Of a DNA stretch of 64,000 nt, positions 18,899 through 25,899 are shown one piece after another. The notes below the pieces were generated by a model. It was not told the origin of the DNA. It did no database searches and was given only the letters and a program-made list of their open reading frames with translations. This stretch comes from Zhihengliuella flava (GTDB lineage: Bacteria > Actinomycetota > Actinomycetes > Actinomycetales > Micrococcaceae): assembly GCF_015751895.1 (NCBI RefSeq), contig NZ_JADOTZ010000001.1, positions 124,001 through 188,000 of the forward strand. The letters are read 5' to 3'. The translations under genes and the position numbers were made by a program. The first letter of the stretch is position 1. Every line of letters starts with the position of its first letter.

Positions 18899-18930
18899 TT
18901 GACATAATGTACATTATCGGTGACATAGTC
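18899..18930 (+). promoter_or_regulatory. Promoter-like sequence with an internal 14-bp palindrome
   Basis: TTGACA (18899-18904) overlaps a perfect AT-rich palindrome, ATAATGTACATTAT (18904-18917). A weak -10 (GACATA or CATAGT) follows near 18922-18930. Palindromes placed between -35 and -10 are typical operators of TetR or MarR repressors. No recognisable regulator or target gene is adjacent. Confidence 0.5.
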
Positions 18931-19298
18931 AGGTGGGTGAGAGGCCCGGAGTTTCGGGCCTACGCGTCCTAGCGTGGTGAACTATTCCTCGGCGGCGCCT
19001 CGGTTGAACTCGGGCCTTTGGGTGTTAGCCACAGCAAACACACGACGACGCCGCCCGAGTCCCGCTGGTTTTACTCCTGACGCTGGATTGGTCACCACAA
19101 GCGAATGAACCGTCCGCAAGATGGTCCGGTGGCTTGGGCGCAGCGGGAAAGTGAAAGTTTGGCCTGCGACGCATCCATCTCATCGATCTGCGACGAGGCA
19201 GCAGTAAATGACAAGGGAAGATTGTCAGCTCCGGCGCCGTTCCTTGTCTCGGTGCCGCATTGGATGGTGCCTGCTCGGCGGGAGTTTGAGACAAACGC

Positions 19299-19469
19299 CT
19301 ATCGTTTTCTCTCGACCGCTCGCGCGGAGGTCACCAGGAGCCAAAGCGCGGACAGTAGCAAAAACACACCCAGCCAAGTCCTTCCGGAGCCAGTGAGGAG
19401 TTGTGCCATTCCTGCCATCAGGACAATCATGCTGATGACGAGAAGTGCGATCCGTCGTTTTCGAGACAT
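19299..19469 (-). CDS. Possible small membrane protein (56 aa)
   Basis: Starts MSRKRRIALLV and contains two hydrophobic helices (ALLVISMIVLMAGMAQLL and WLGVFLLLSALWLLVTSA) with basic ends, a plausible hairpin membrane protein. GAAGGGG lies 8 bases before the ATG at 19469. No family recognised. It lies inside an otherwise non-coding region, so it could be spurious. Confidence 0.45.
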   Translation of the reverse strand: MSRKRRIALLVISMIVLMAGMAQLLTGSGRTWLGVFLLLSALWLLVTSARAVERKR

Positions 19470-20047
19470 GGACACCCCTTCGTCGGTGTGTTTGCCAAGA
19501 CGATGTGCTGCTCGGGTCATTGGGAACTCTTTGAAGCTAACTTCTTAGTGCACTTTGCGTCAATAGTCATGAGGGCTAGTTGTCTTGGCCCGTCGAAACC
19601 ACCAGAGGCCGGCTCCAGCACCTCCGTGTGCTCGCCGCAGACTTCCGCGCCGTCACCAGAGCCTCCTGAGGTTTGCCCTGGCTACGGGTGGGCTCAACCA
19701 CGCGCTACGCCATAAAGCGTGGCGGGTCGGGTGGCATTTTGGCGCGAGTCGCCTTCAGGCGCCTGAGTATTCAACTGCCTATTGTTCGATAGCCGTGACG
19801 ACCAGTAAATCTTCCGGCGCGATGAACTTCTCATCGCTTCCTTCTCAGTGAAGAGAAGGCTGTGTTTGGCCTTCCCACTCCCCTGCGTTTCGAGGTGCGT
19901 GAAGTGGCGCTGAAAACGCTATGTGTTGCACAGGTCACAGAACAGGAGTTTCGGCAGTTTTCGTGAAGATCCGGTTTCGCCGCCGCATGATCCACATGAC
20001 GCGGATGCTTTCCGTGAGGTGCCGTGGCCGGCGGATAGGGTGATGCC

Positions 20048-21109
20048 ATGGCGGCGGAGTCACCGTGCGCAACGGATACATCGGGAGGTGGCGTGGAGAA
20101 CGCGCAGTCGAGCGAGCCTAGCGGTACGGGGATCACTCCCGGAACGGACGAGTGGCTCAGGTGCCCGGTGTGCACGCGAGAACTGCAGCGGGTGGAGGCT
20201 CGTCGGTTGGAATGCGCTTCCGGTCACCGGTTCGACGCGGCAAAGCAGGGGTACTTCAACTTCCTCACTGGACGCGGGACCACCTTTCGCGAGGATACGG
20301 CGTCCATGGTGGCCGCGCGTGCGGACTTTCAGTCCGCCGGTCACTACGAACCGCTCGCCGATCGCGTGGCCGAACTGGTCGCGGAACATTTCACGGTTGC
20401 CGGCGCCGAGTCCGGCGAAGGGCGACAAGTCAAAGTCCTCGATGTGGGAGCAGGGACCGGCTATTACCTAGGACGCGTACTCACGCGCATGACGGCGCCC
20501 AGCGGTGACCGTCAGGGCGCGGTGGTGCAGCAGAGCGAACCACCGCCCAGGGCGATCGCGATGGACATCTCCCGGTATGCGATGCGCCGAGCCGCCAAGA
20601 TTCCCGGTGTCCTCGCGGTGGTGTGGGACGTCTGGCGGGCGTGGCCCATCGCGGACGCCAGCGCCGACGTCGTCCTCAATATCTTTGCGCCACGCAACGG
20701 CGACGAATTCGTTCGTACCGTGCGGCCAGGCGGTCTCGCCGTCGTCGTTACTCCCCTGGCGAATCACTTGCGTGAAGTGGCTGAACCGCTGGAACTGCTC
20801 GAGATGGCCGACGATAAGGAGCGAGCCGTTCGTGAGCGCCTCGGCGATCTGTTCGAGGAGGTGGCCAGCGAGCGCGTCAGTGGTGAACTCAAACTGTCTC
20901 GGACCGACGCGGTGCGCCTGTCCGTGATGGGGCCTGCGGGGCATCATGTGGATCCGGCTTCGCTTGAAGCGCGGTTGCGTGGGCTTCCTGAACCGCTTCG
21001 AGCGACTGCTGCCTTCCGCATTCAGGTTCTGCGCCGGCGTGCCGTCAGTAGGCCGAAGCAAAATCGTCCTGAAGAGGGACGCTTTGGCGCGACTGATCGG
21101 GCAAAATAG
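20048..21109 (+). CDS. RlmA-like 23S rRNA (guanine-N1) methyltransferase
   Basis: 353 residues. An N-terminal zinc finger (CPVCTREL then LECASGHRFD) and the invariant AKQGYFNFL and FREDTASMVAAR segments identify the RlmA/TlrB family, which methylates a guanine in helix 35 of 23S rRNA (G745 or G748). The SAM-binding motif is LDVGAGTGYYLG. Some members give macrolide resistance (TlrB, G748), others are housekeeping; sequence alone cannot decide. TAGGGT at 20036-20041 with a 6-base gap before ATG 20048 indicates a leaderless start. Confidence 0.82.
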   Translation: MAAESPCATDTSGGGVENAQSSEPSGTGITPGTDEWLRCPVCTRELQRVEARRLECASGHRFDAAKQGYFNFLTGRGTTFREDTASMVAARADFQSAGHYEPLADRVAELVAEHFTVAGAESGEGRQVKVLDVGAGTGYYLGRVLTRMTAPSGDRQGAVVQQSEPPPRAIAMDISRYAMRRAAKIPGVLAVVWDVWRAWPIADASADVVLNIFAPRNGDEFVRTVRPGGLAVVVTPLANHLREVAEPLELLEMADDKERAVRERLGDLFEEVASERVSGELKLSRTDAVRLSVMGPAGHHVDPASLEARLRGLPEPLRATAAFRIQVLRRRAVSRPKQNRPEEGRFGATDRAK

Positions 21110-21159
21110 GTTGCGTGGGGCGAAAGGCGTCCGCACTAGACGTGAGTGGTGAAGTATCG

Positions 21160-21621
21160 ATGTTCGAATGGATCGTCGCCAACGGCTGGGTTTTCTGGCT
21201 GGCGCTCTTCCTCATACTGGCGATCATCGAGGTCATGTCTCTGGACCTCTACTTCATCATGCTGGCCACCGGTGCGCTTGCGTCAGTCTTTACCGCGCTG
21301 GCGGGGGGCGAATTCTGGCTACAGACGTTGGTATTTTCCGTCGTCTCCCTCATCATGATCCTGTTCCTGAGGCCGATTGCGCTCAGGCATCTCCAGCGTG
21401 GTCCGGCCGATCAGCTCACCAACGTCGACCGCCTCATCGGGTTGGACGCCTTGGTGTTGGAGCCCACCACGCGGCTGGCTGGACGCGCCAAAATCGGCGG
21501 AGAGACGTGGACGGCTCGCCACGACGGCGAGGGGACGCTCGAACCGGGGACCTACGGCCGAGTGAATCGGATCGACGGTGCCACCGCCTACATCACGCCA
21601 CGAGAGGCCATGACCGACTGA
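21160..21621 (+). CDS. NfeD family membrane protein
   Basis: 153 residues. Two or three transmembrane helices at the N-terminus, then a small OB-fold (about residues 85-145; VNRLIGLDALVLE-type start, GGETWTARHDGEGTLEPGT). NfeD proteins pair with SPFH/stomatin proteins, encoded just downstream here, and act in membrane-domain organisation. The open frame starts at GTG 21115, but the first helix begins at MFEWIV, so ATG 21160 is preferred; GTG 21142 is an alternative. Confidence 0.85.
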   Translation: MFEWIVANGWVFWLALFLILAIIEVMSLDLYFIMLATGALASVFTALAGGEFWLQTLVFSVVSLIMILFLRPIALRHLQRGPADQLTNVDRLIGLDALVLEPTTRLAGRAKIGGETWTARHDGEGTLEPGTYGRVNRIDGATAYITPREAMTD

Positions 21622-21678
21622 CCATCGGTCTCCGACGGGCCGCCACCGCCGGCGGGCCACCAACACGAGGGGTTGAAC

Positions 21679-22605
21679 ATGTCCGAAACGTCCAGTCTTG
21701 GCACAGCGATCGTCCTGATCGTCTTAGCGATCTTCGTGATCGTAGTTCTGCTGAGGTCCATCCGGATTGTTCCGCAGGCACGGGCCGGCATCGTCGAACG
21801 GCTCGGGAAGTATCACCGCACGCTTGGTCCGGGGCTGACGCTGCTGATCCCGTTTATCGACCGCTTGCTGCCCATGCTGGATCTGCGTGAACAAGTCGTG
21901 AGCTTTCCGCCCCAGCCTGTGATTACCGAGGACAACCTCGTGGTTTCCATCGACACGGTGGTGTACTTCCAGATCACCGAGCCGCGCGCCGCGACTTACG
22001 AGATCGCCAACTACATCCAAGCGGTCGAGCAGCTGACCACGACGACGCTGCGCAATGTGGTCGGTGGGCTCAATCTCGAAGAAGCGCTCACCAGCCGAGA
22101 CCAAATCAACGGCCAGCTACGTGGCGTCCTCGACGAAGCGACCGGCAAGTGGGGCATCCGCGTCTCGCGCGTTGAGCTGAAAGCCATTGACCCTCCCCTG
22201 TCCATCCAGGACTCGATGGAGAAGCAGATGCGTGCCGAGCGCGATCGACGCGCGGCCATCCTGACCGCCGAAGGGACCAAGCAGTCGGAAATTCTGACCG
22301 CGGAGGGTGAGCGGCAAGCGGCGATCCTTGCGGCTGAGGGTGACGCCAAGGCGGCGATTCTTCGGGCCGACGGCGAGGCGCAGGCCATCCAAAAGGTCTT
22401 TGACGCCATTCACGCCGGCAATCCAGACCAAAAGCTGTTGGCCTACCAGTACCTCCAGACGTTGCCGAAGATTGCCGAAGGCTCATCGAACAAGTTGTGG
22501 ATCATCCCCAGCGAGTTCGGCGAGGCGCTGAAGGGCATCGGCGGTGTCCTCGGAAATGTGCAGCCAGATCGAAGCGCTGGCAACGGTCAGCACACAGCAA
22601 GCTAG
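21679..22605 (+). CDS. SPFH/stomatin-like protein (QmcA type)
   Basis: 308 residues. One N-terminal transmembrane helix (AIVLIVLAIFVIVVLL), an SPFH/band-7 domain (about residues 30-190, RAGIVERLGKYHRTLGPGL, VVYFQITEPRAATYEI), then a coiled-coil with repeats of ILTAEGxxQ (about residues 190-240). This is the stomatin partner of NfeD in flotillin-like membrane platforms. ATG 21679 has GAGGGG upstream. Gap to nfeD is 57 bp. Confidence 0.9.
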   Translation: MSETSSLGTAIVLIVLAIFVIVVLLRSIRIVPQARAGIVERLGKYHRTLGPGLTLLIPFIDRLLPMLDLREQVVSFPPQPVITEDNLVVSIDTVVYFQITEPRAATYEIANYIQAVEQLTTTTLRNVVGGLNLEEALTSRDQINGQLRGVLDEATGKWGIRVSRVELKAIDPPLSIQDSMEKQMRAERDRRAAILTAEGTKQSEILTAEGERQAAILAAEGDAKAAILRADGEAQAIQKVFDAIHAGNPDQKLLAYQYLQTLPKIAEGSSNKLWIIPSEFGEALKGIGGVLGNVQPDRSAGNGQHTAS

Positions 22606-22645
22606 CTTCTGCGTATAATTGATGGCTGGATTGCGTGGACCTGCT

Positions 22646-22673
22646 GGGAAGAACTGGTGGCTCCGCGTACGTT
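22646..22673 (+). promoter_or_regulatory. Candidate SigR/SigH-type promoter of rbpA
   Basis: GGGAAG at 22646-22651 and GTT at 22671-22673 fit the disulfide-stress sigma consensus GGAA(T)-N18/19-GTT allowing one extra base. rbpA of Streptomyces is transcribed in part from a SigR promoter. A separate TATAAT lies at 22613-22618 with no good -35 element. Confidence 0.45.
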
Positions 22674-22717
22674 ATAGAACAACGTCGTGAAGCGTTACTG
22701 ACGCAGTAGGGAGAGTA

Positions 22718-23059
22718 ATGAGCGATCGCAGTCTGCGGGGAATGCGCTTGGGCGCGCAGAGCATGGAGTCCGAGGCCGGCGTCGAGCCCGCGCCGCGCCA
22801 GCGCGTTGAATACCGGACCGAAGACGGTGAACAGGTCTTCGTCACCTTTTCCTCCGAGGCGGAGATTCCAGCGACCTGGGTCTCGAAGAGCGGTAAGGAA
22901 GCGCTGCTCGTCAACGGCCAGAAGCCGGAAGAGGACAACGCCAAGCCGGTACGCACCCACTGGGACATGCTGCTTGAGCGCCGCTCAGAGGAAGAACTCG
23001 AGGAGATTCTGGAGGATCGACTCCAGAAAATTCGTGAGGCTCGCGGCGAGGCTGTCTAA
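22718..23059 (+). CDS. rbpA: RNA polymerase-binding protein RbpA
   Basis: 113 residues. Actinobacterial transcription factor that binds RNA polymerase with SigA and stabilises the open complex. All parts are visible: N-terminal tail, RbpA core (VEYRTEDGEQVFVTF; EIPATW), basic linker (KPVRTHWDMLLERRS) and the sigma-interaction domain (ELEEILEDRLQKIREAR). The core carries no cysteine, so the zinc site found in some homologues is absent. ATG 22718 follows AGGGAGAG. Confidence 0.95.
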   Translation: MSDRSLRGMRLGAQSMESEAGVEPAPRQRVEYRTEDGEQVFVTFSSEAEIPATWVSKSGKEALLVNGQKPEEDNAKPVRTHWDMLLERRSEEELEEILEDRLQKIREARGEAV

Positions 23060-23097
23060 TCCACACCTCGCCGATCGGGGCAGAGAAGTCAAAGGGC

Positions 23098-23129
23098 GGG
23101 GCGCCACACCATCCAAGGTGTGGCGCCCC
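23098..23129. terminator. Hairpin between rbpA and ppm (convergent)
   Basis: Perfect 13-bp arms 23098-23110 and 23117-23129 with a six-base loop. No U-run; probably acts in both directions. Confidence 0.75.
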
Positions 23130-23156
23130 ACCCTCTTGGTGCGGGCAAAGGTGACC

Positions 23157-23894
23157 TTAGCGGGAAGAGCGTTCCTGGCCGCGCAATCGTGCCCAACGGG
23201 CTGCCAGGCCCCAGCGTGTGACATTGAGCATCGCCTCGACGACGATGTTTCCGCTCATTTTCGAGACGCCCAACTCGCGCTCGACAAAGGTGATCGGCAC
23301 CTCGGCAATTCGGAATCCCAGCCGGGCCACGCGGAACGTCATGTCCACCTGGAACCCGTAACCGACCGACTCGATGGTGTCGAAGTCAATCGCCTCGAGT
23401 GTTTCGCGGCGGAAAGCCCTGAAGCCGGCCGTTATATCCCGCACCCCGAGCCCCAGCAGCGTGCGTGCGTACAGAGAGCCGCCCCGCGAGATCAACTGGC
23501 GCAACACCGGCCAGTTGACGACGCTGCCGCCGGGAACCCAGCGGGACCCGATCACGAGGTGTGCCTGAGGCACCTTGGCCAGCAGGCGTGGGAGGTCTTC
23601 CGGGCGGTGGGAACCGTCCGCGTCGAGCTCCACGAGGACGTCGTAGTCGCGTTCTAGGCCCCAACGAAACCCGGCGATGTAGGCCGCTCCTAGGCCTTCC
23701 TTGCCTTTTCTGTGCATCACGTGGACCTGTGAGTCCTCGGCAGCGATCTGATCGGCCCACGCCCCGGTGCCGTCCGGGCTGTTGTCGTCGGCGATCAGCA
23801 CGTCCGATTCGGGGACGGCGGCACGCAGGCGCGCCAGAGTCACCGGGAGCGCCTCAATCTCGTTATAGGTCGGGATGATCGTCAGTACGCGCAC
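23157..23894 (-). CDS. ppm: Polyprenol monophosphomannose synthase
   Basis: 245 residues. GT2 glycosyltransferase that moves mannose from GDP-mannose to polyprenyl phosphate, the mannose donor for lipoglycans and protein O-mannosylation on the outer face. Motifs: IIPTYNE, ADDNSPDGTG, and the DxD-type ELDADGSHRPEDL, plus a C-terminal PITFVERELGVSKM. No fused Lnt-like or GtrA membrane domain is present. The 5' side holds a candidate attenuator or small RNA. Confidence 0.9.
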   Translation of the reverse strand: MRVLTIIPTYNEIEALPVTLARLRAAVPESDVLIADDNSPDGTGAWADQIAAEDSQVHVMHRKGKEGLGAAYIAGFRWGLERDYDVLVELDADGSHRPEDLPRLLAKVPQAHLVIGSRWVPGGSVVNWPVLRQLISRGGSLYARTLLGLGVRDITAGFRAFRRETLEAIDFDTIESVGYGFQVDMTFRVARLGFRIAEVPITFVERELGVSKMSGNIVVEAMLNVTRWGLAARWARLRGQERSSR

Positions 23895-24004
23895 GGAACA
23901 GGTCTGTCCTTTGCTCAGGGGTGGTGGTCAAGCGACAAGTATACGGGCGTCGAAGGCCCGCGGTGCGTCACTGGGTGCGCAATGCGCGACTCTTGGGGGC
24001 GACA

Positions 24005-24188
24005 AGGAAAAGCCCCGATGACTTCGGACCAATGGCGGCACACTCCCCCATTGTTTTCTAATGCCATCGGGGCTTTCCCCTGATTAAGTTGCCGGCGCTC
24101 CGGCTCAGCAGGTCCACGAAGCTATGGAGAGCCCAGATCGGTTCCTGCCGGTGATTCACCAGCCTAGTGGCTCAGACGGGACTGTCAA
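24005..24188 (-). ncRNA. Candidate small RNA or transcription attenuator upstream of ppm
   Basis: On the minus strand TTGACA (24188-24183) and TAGGCT (24166-24161) are 16 bp apart and would start an RNA near 24154. About 150 bases on, a 12-bp stem (24076-24065 with 24020-24009) ends in CTTTTCC. Inside it is a second stem (24053-24048 with 24035-24030). An alternative hairpin, GGGG-AAAG-CCCC at 24080-24069, uses the same bases as the left arm of the long stem, so two exclusive folds are possible. No open frame fits. I cannot assign it to a known RNA family. Confidence 0.45.
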
Positions 24189-24261
24189 CCGTTAGGTGAC
24201 CAGCAAAAACAGGTCGAGAACCTAGTCAGTTGCGGAAAATGCGGCCCGCGTTAAATCTCCA

Positions 24262-25869
24262 TTACACGCCGCTCAGCACGCCTGCAGAATACAACGTGCG
24301 CCCTGCACGGACGGTCAAAAGGCAGTGGGGAAATTCACTGTCTAGTGCCGGCAGCATGGGGGTGCCGGCCCGCGCGTCAGTACTCCACGACGCCACTCGG
24401 CTGTCCGGGGTCTGGACCATGAGCTCTGATGCGGACCAAACGGCGAAGGTCGCGTCTGCTCCCGGAACGAGTTGACCATCGAAGGGTACCTGCGCCCCAG
24501 CGGCGCGATAGCCAGCCCTGGTGTGGGCGAGAAAGGCCGCGCGAGCCGAGATGCGCGAGTCGGCGGCGCGCAACTCGAGGCAGGCCTTCACGGCCCCCCA
24601 CGGGTCCACCGGGCGTACGGGTGCGTCGGACCCAGTGCACACCGGCACACCAGCACTGAGCAGGCGCCCCATCTGATTCATCCGATCCGCGCGCTCTGCT
24701 CCGAGCCGTTCCTCGTAGAGCCCTCCGGGGCCCGCCCAGGCGGCGTCAAAGGTGGGCTGCATGGACAGCGTCACCCGGTAAGCCAACAAGACGTCGAGGG
24801 TGTCATCGTCGATCATTTCTGCGTGCTCCAGGCGGTGTCCGACGCGTTGTAACGCCTCGGCGCCGACAATGTCCGCAGCGGACCGAAAGCCCGAGGCCGC
24901 TGCGGCGGCGCCGGCGTCGCCGATGACGTGGAAACCCGCCTGAATGCCAGCACGCGTGCAGGCAACGAGGTGAGTGGCAATCAGCTCGGCGCTCAGCGCG
25001 AGCGTCCCTCGTTCCCCAGGGGCGTCGGCGTAGTCGCGGTGTAGTGCCGCGGTCCGCGAACCAATGGACCCGTCGATGTTGAGGTCTCCGCCCAGCCCTG
25101 CAAAAGCCGGCCCAAAAGAGGAAGCCAGGTCCCGGGCCTCGCTCTCATCTGAGGTCAACCCGGCCCAGTAGAGGCGAACCAGCGGCACGGAGTCACCCTC
25201 CGCTGCGAGTAGTTCTTCCAGCAAGGCAGCATCGTGCCGGCCACTGATGTGCGGTGCTGACATCTCCGCGACACCGGCATAGCCATGGGAGGCGAAATGC
25301 GTCAGGGCGGCACGCTGATAGCGGCGGCGTTGCGCGTCGTCGTAGTCCAGCGCACGCGCGCGCACCGGCAAATGGTCCTCTCCCGACACGTATGCGCTGG
25401 GCAGCGATTCTGCGGCGGCGAGCGGCCCACCCACCAGCGCGGAATGGACATCGACGCGGGCTAGGTAGACGTCCGCACCGGCGCCGGCGGCGTCCAACTC
25501 TGCGCGGGTCGGGAGGGTGGGATCTGACCAATTGCTCTCGTCCCATCCGTAACCCACGATGGGCGAGCCCGGTTCAGCGGCGGCCCGGGCCCGCACGGCT
25601 TCCAGCAACTCCTCGCGGGAGCCGATCGACATCAAATTGAGGTGATCCAGCGCCGCCCCAACCTCCGTGAGATGCACGTGCGAGTCGAAGAACGCTGGTG
25701 CAATGAGCGCGCCTTCTAGATCCACGTGCAGCGTGTCCTCGTCGATCAGCGCTGAGGCAGCAGGATCCTGCCCAATCCACGCGATCGTTCCATCTACCAC
25801 CAGCATGGCGGTCGCGAATGGGTCCGCTGGCGAGTAGATGGATCCATTGCGGTACATGAGGCGTGACAA
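24262..25869 (-). CDS. Amidohydrolase family protein (YtcJ-like)
   Basis: 535 residues. Amidohydrolase-3 type metal-dependent hydrolase with the HxH metal site in FFDSHVHLTE, a long (beta/alpha)8 domain, HRLEHAEMIDDDTL, and the C-terminal CTGSDAPVRPVDPW. Substrate unknown; relatives hydrolyse formamide or amide bonds in small cyclic compounds. The TTG at 25869 follows AGAGGA; ATG 25857 is an alternative start. It is 30 bp downstream of helY. Confidence 0.82.
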   Translation of the reverse strand: MSRLMYRNGSIYSPADPFATAMLVVDGTIAWIGQDPAASALIDEDTLHVDLEGALIAPAFFDSHVHLTEVGAALDHLNLMSIGSREELLEAVRARAAAEPGSPIVGYGWDESNWSDPTLPTRAELDAAGAGADVYLARVDVHSALVGGPLAAAESLPSAYVSGEDHLPVRARALDYDDAQRRRYQRAALTHFASHGYAGVAEMSAPHISGRHDAALLEELLAAEGDSVPLVRLYWAGLTSDESEARDLASSFGPAFAGLGGDLNIDGSIGSRTAALHRDYADAPGERGTLALSAELIATHLVACTRAGIQAGFHVIGDAGAAAAASGFRSAADIVGAEALQRVGHRLEHAEMIDDDTLDVLLAYRVTLSMQPTFDAAWAGPGGLYEERLGAERADRMNQMGRLLSAGVPVCTGSDAPVRPVDPWGAVKACLELRAADSRISARAAFLAHTRAGYRAAGAQVPFDGQLVPGADATFAVWSASELMVQTPDSRVASWSTDARAGTPMLPALDSEFPHCLLTVRAGRTLYSAGVLSGV

Positions 25870-25899
25870 ACGAATAGTCCTCTTTCGATACGTGCGTCG

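Larger units (their letters stand above)
18829..20047. other. Gene-poor 1.2-kb region
   Basis: The only long stretch without a clear gene. Open frames on both strands are short or have unlikely compositions, except a possible 56-residue membrane protein at 19299-19469. It contains an orphan promoter-operator (18899-18930), a 7-bp hairpin at 18942-18961, a perfect 12-bp palindrome at 19755-19766, and a 7-bp hairpin at 19840-19859. It may be a scar of a lost gene cassette. Confidence 0.5.

Noticed and set aside
19025-19548. Overlapping frames that might be remnants of a transposase or integrase
   Set aside because: No DDE, HTH or tyrosine-recombinase motif could be recognised in any frame.
21115-21159. 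GTG 21115 as start of the NfeD protein
   Set aside because: The added 15 residues are not hydrophobic or conserved; ATG 21160 begins the first helix.
24006-24078. Ends of a miniature transposon (inverted repeats 24009-24020 and 24065-24076)
   Set aside because: The interval is too short, no target-site duplication was seen, and promoter plus U-run fit an RNA better.
24005-24188. SRP RNA, RNase P RNA, tmRNA or common riboswitches (FMN, TPP, cobalamin, SAM-IV, ydaO)
   Set aside because: The conserved core sequences of these RNAs, as I know them, are not present.
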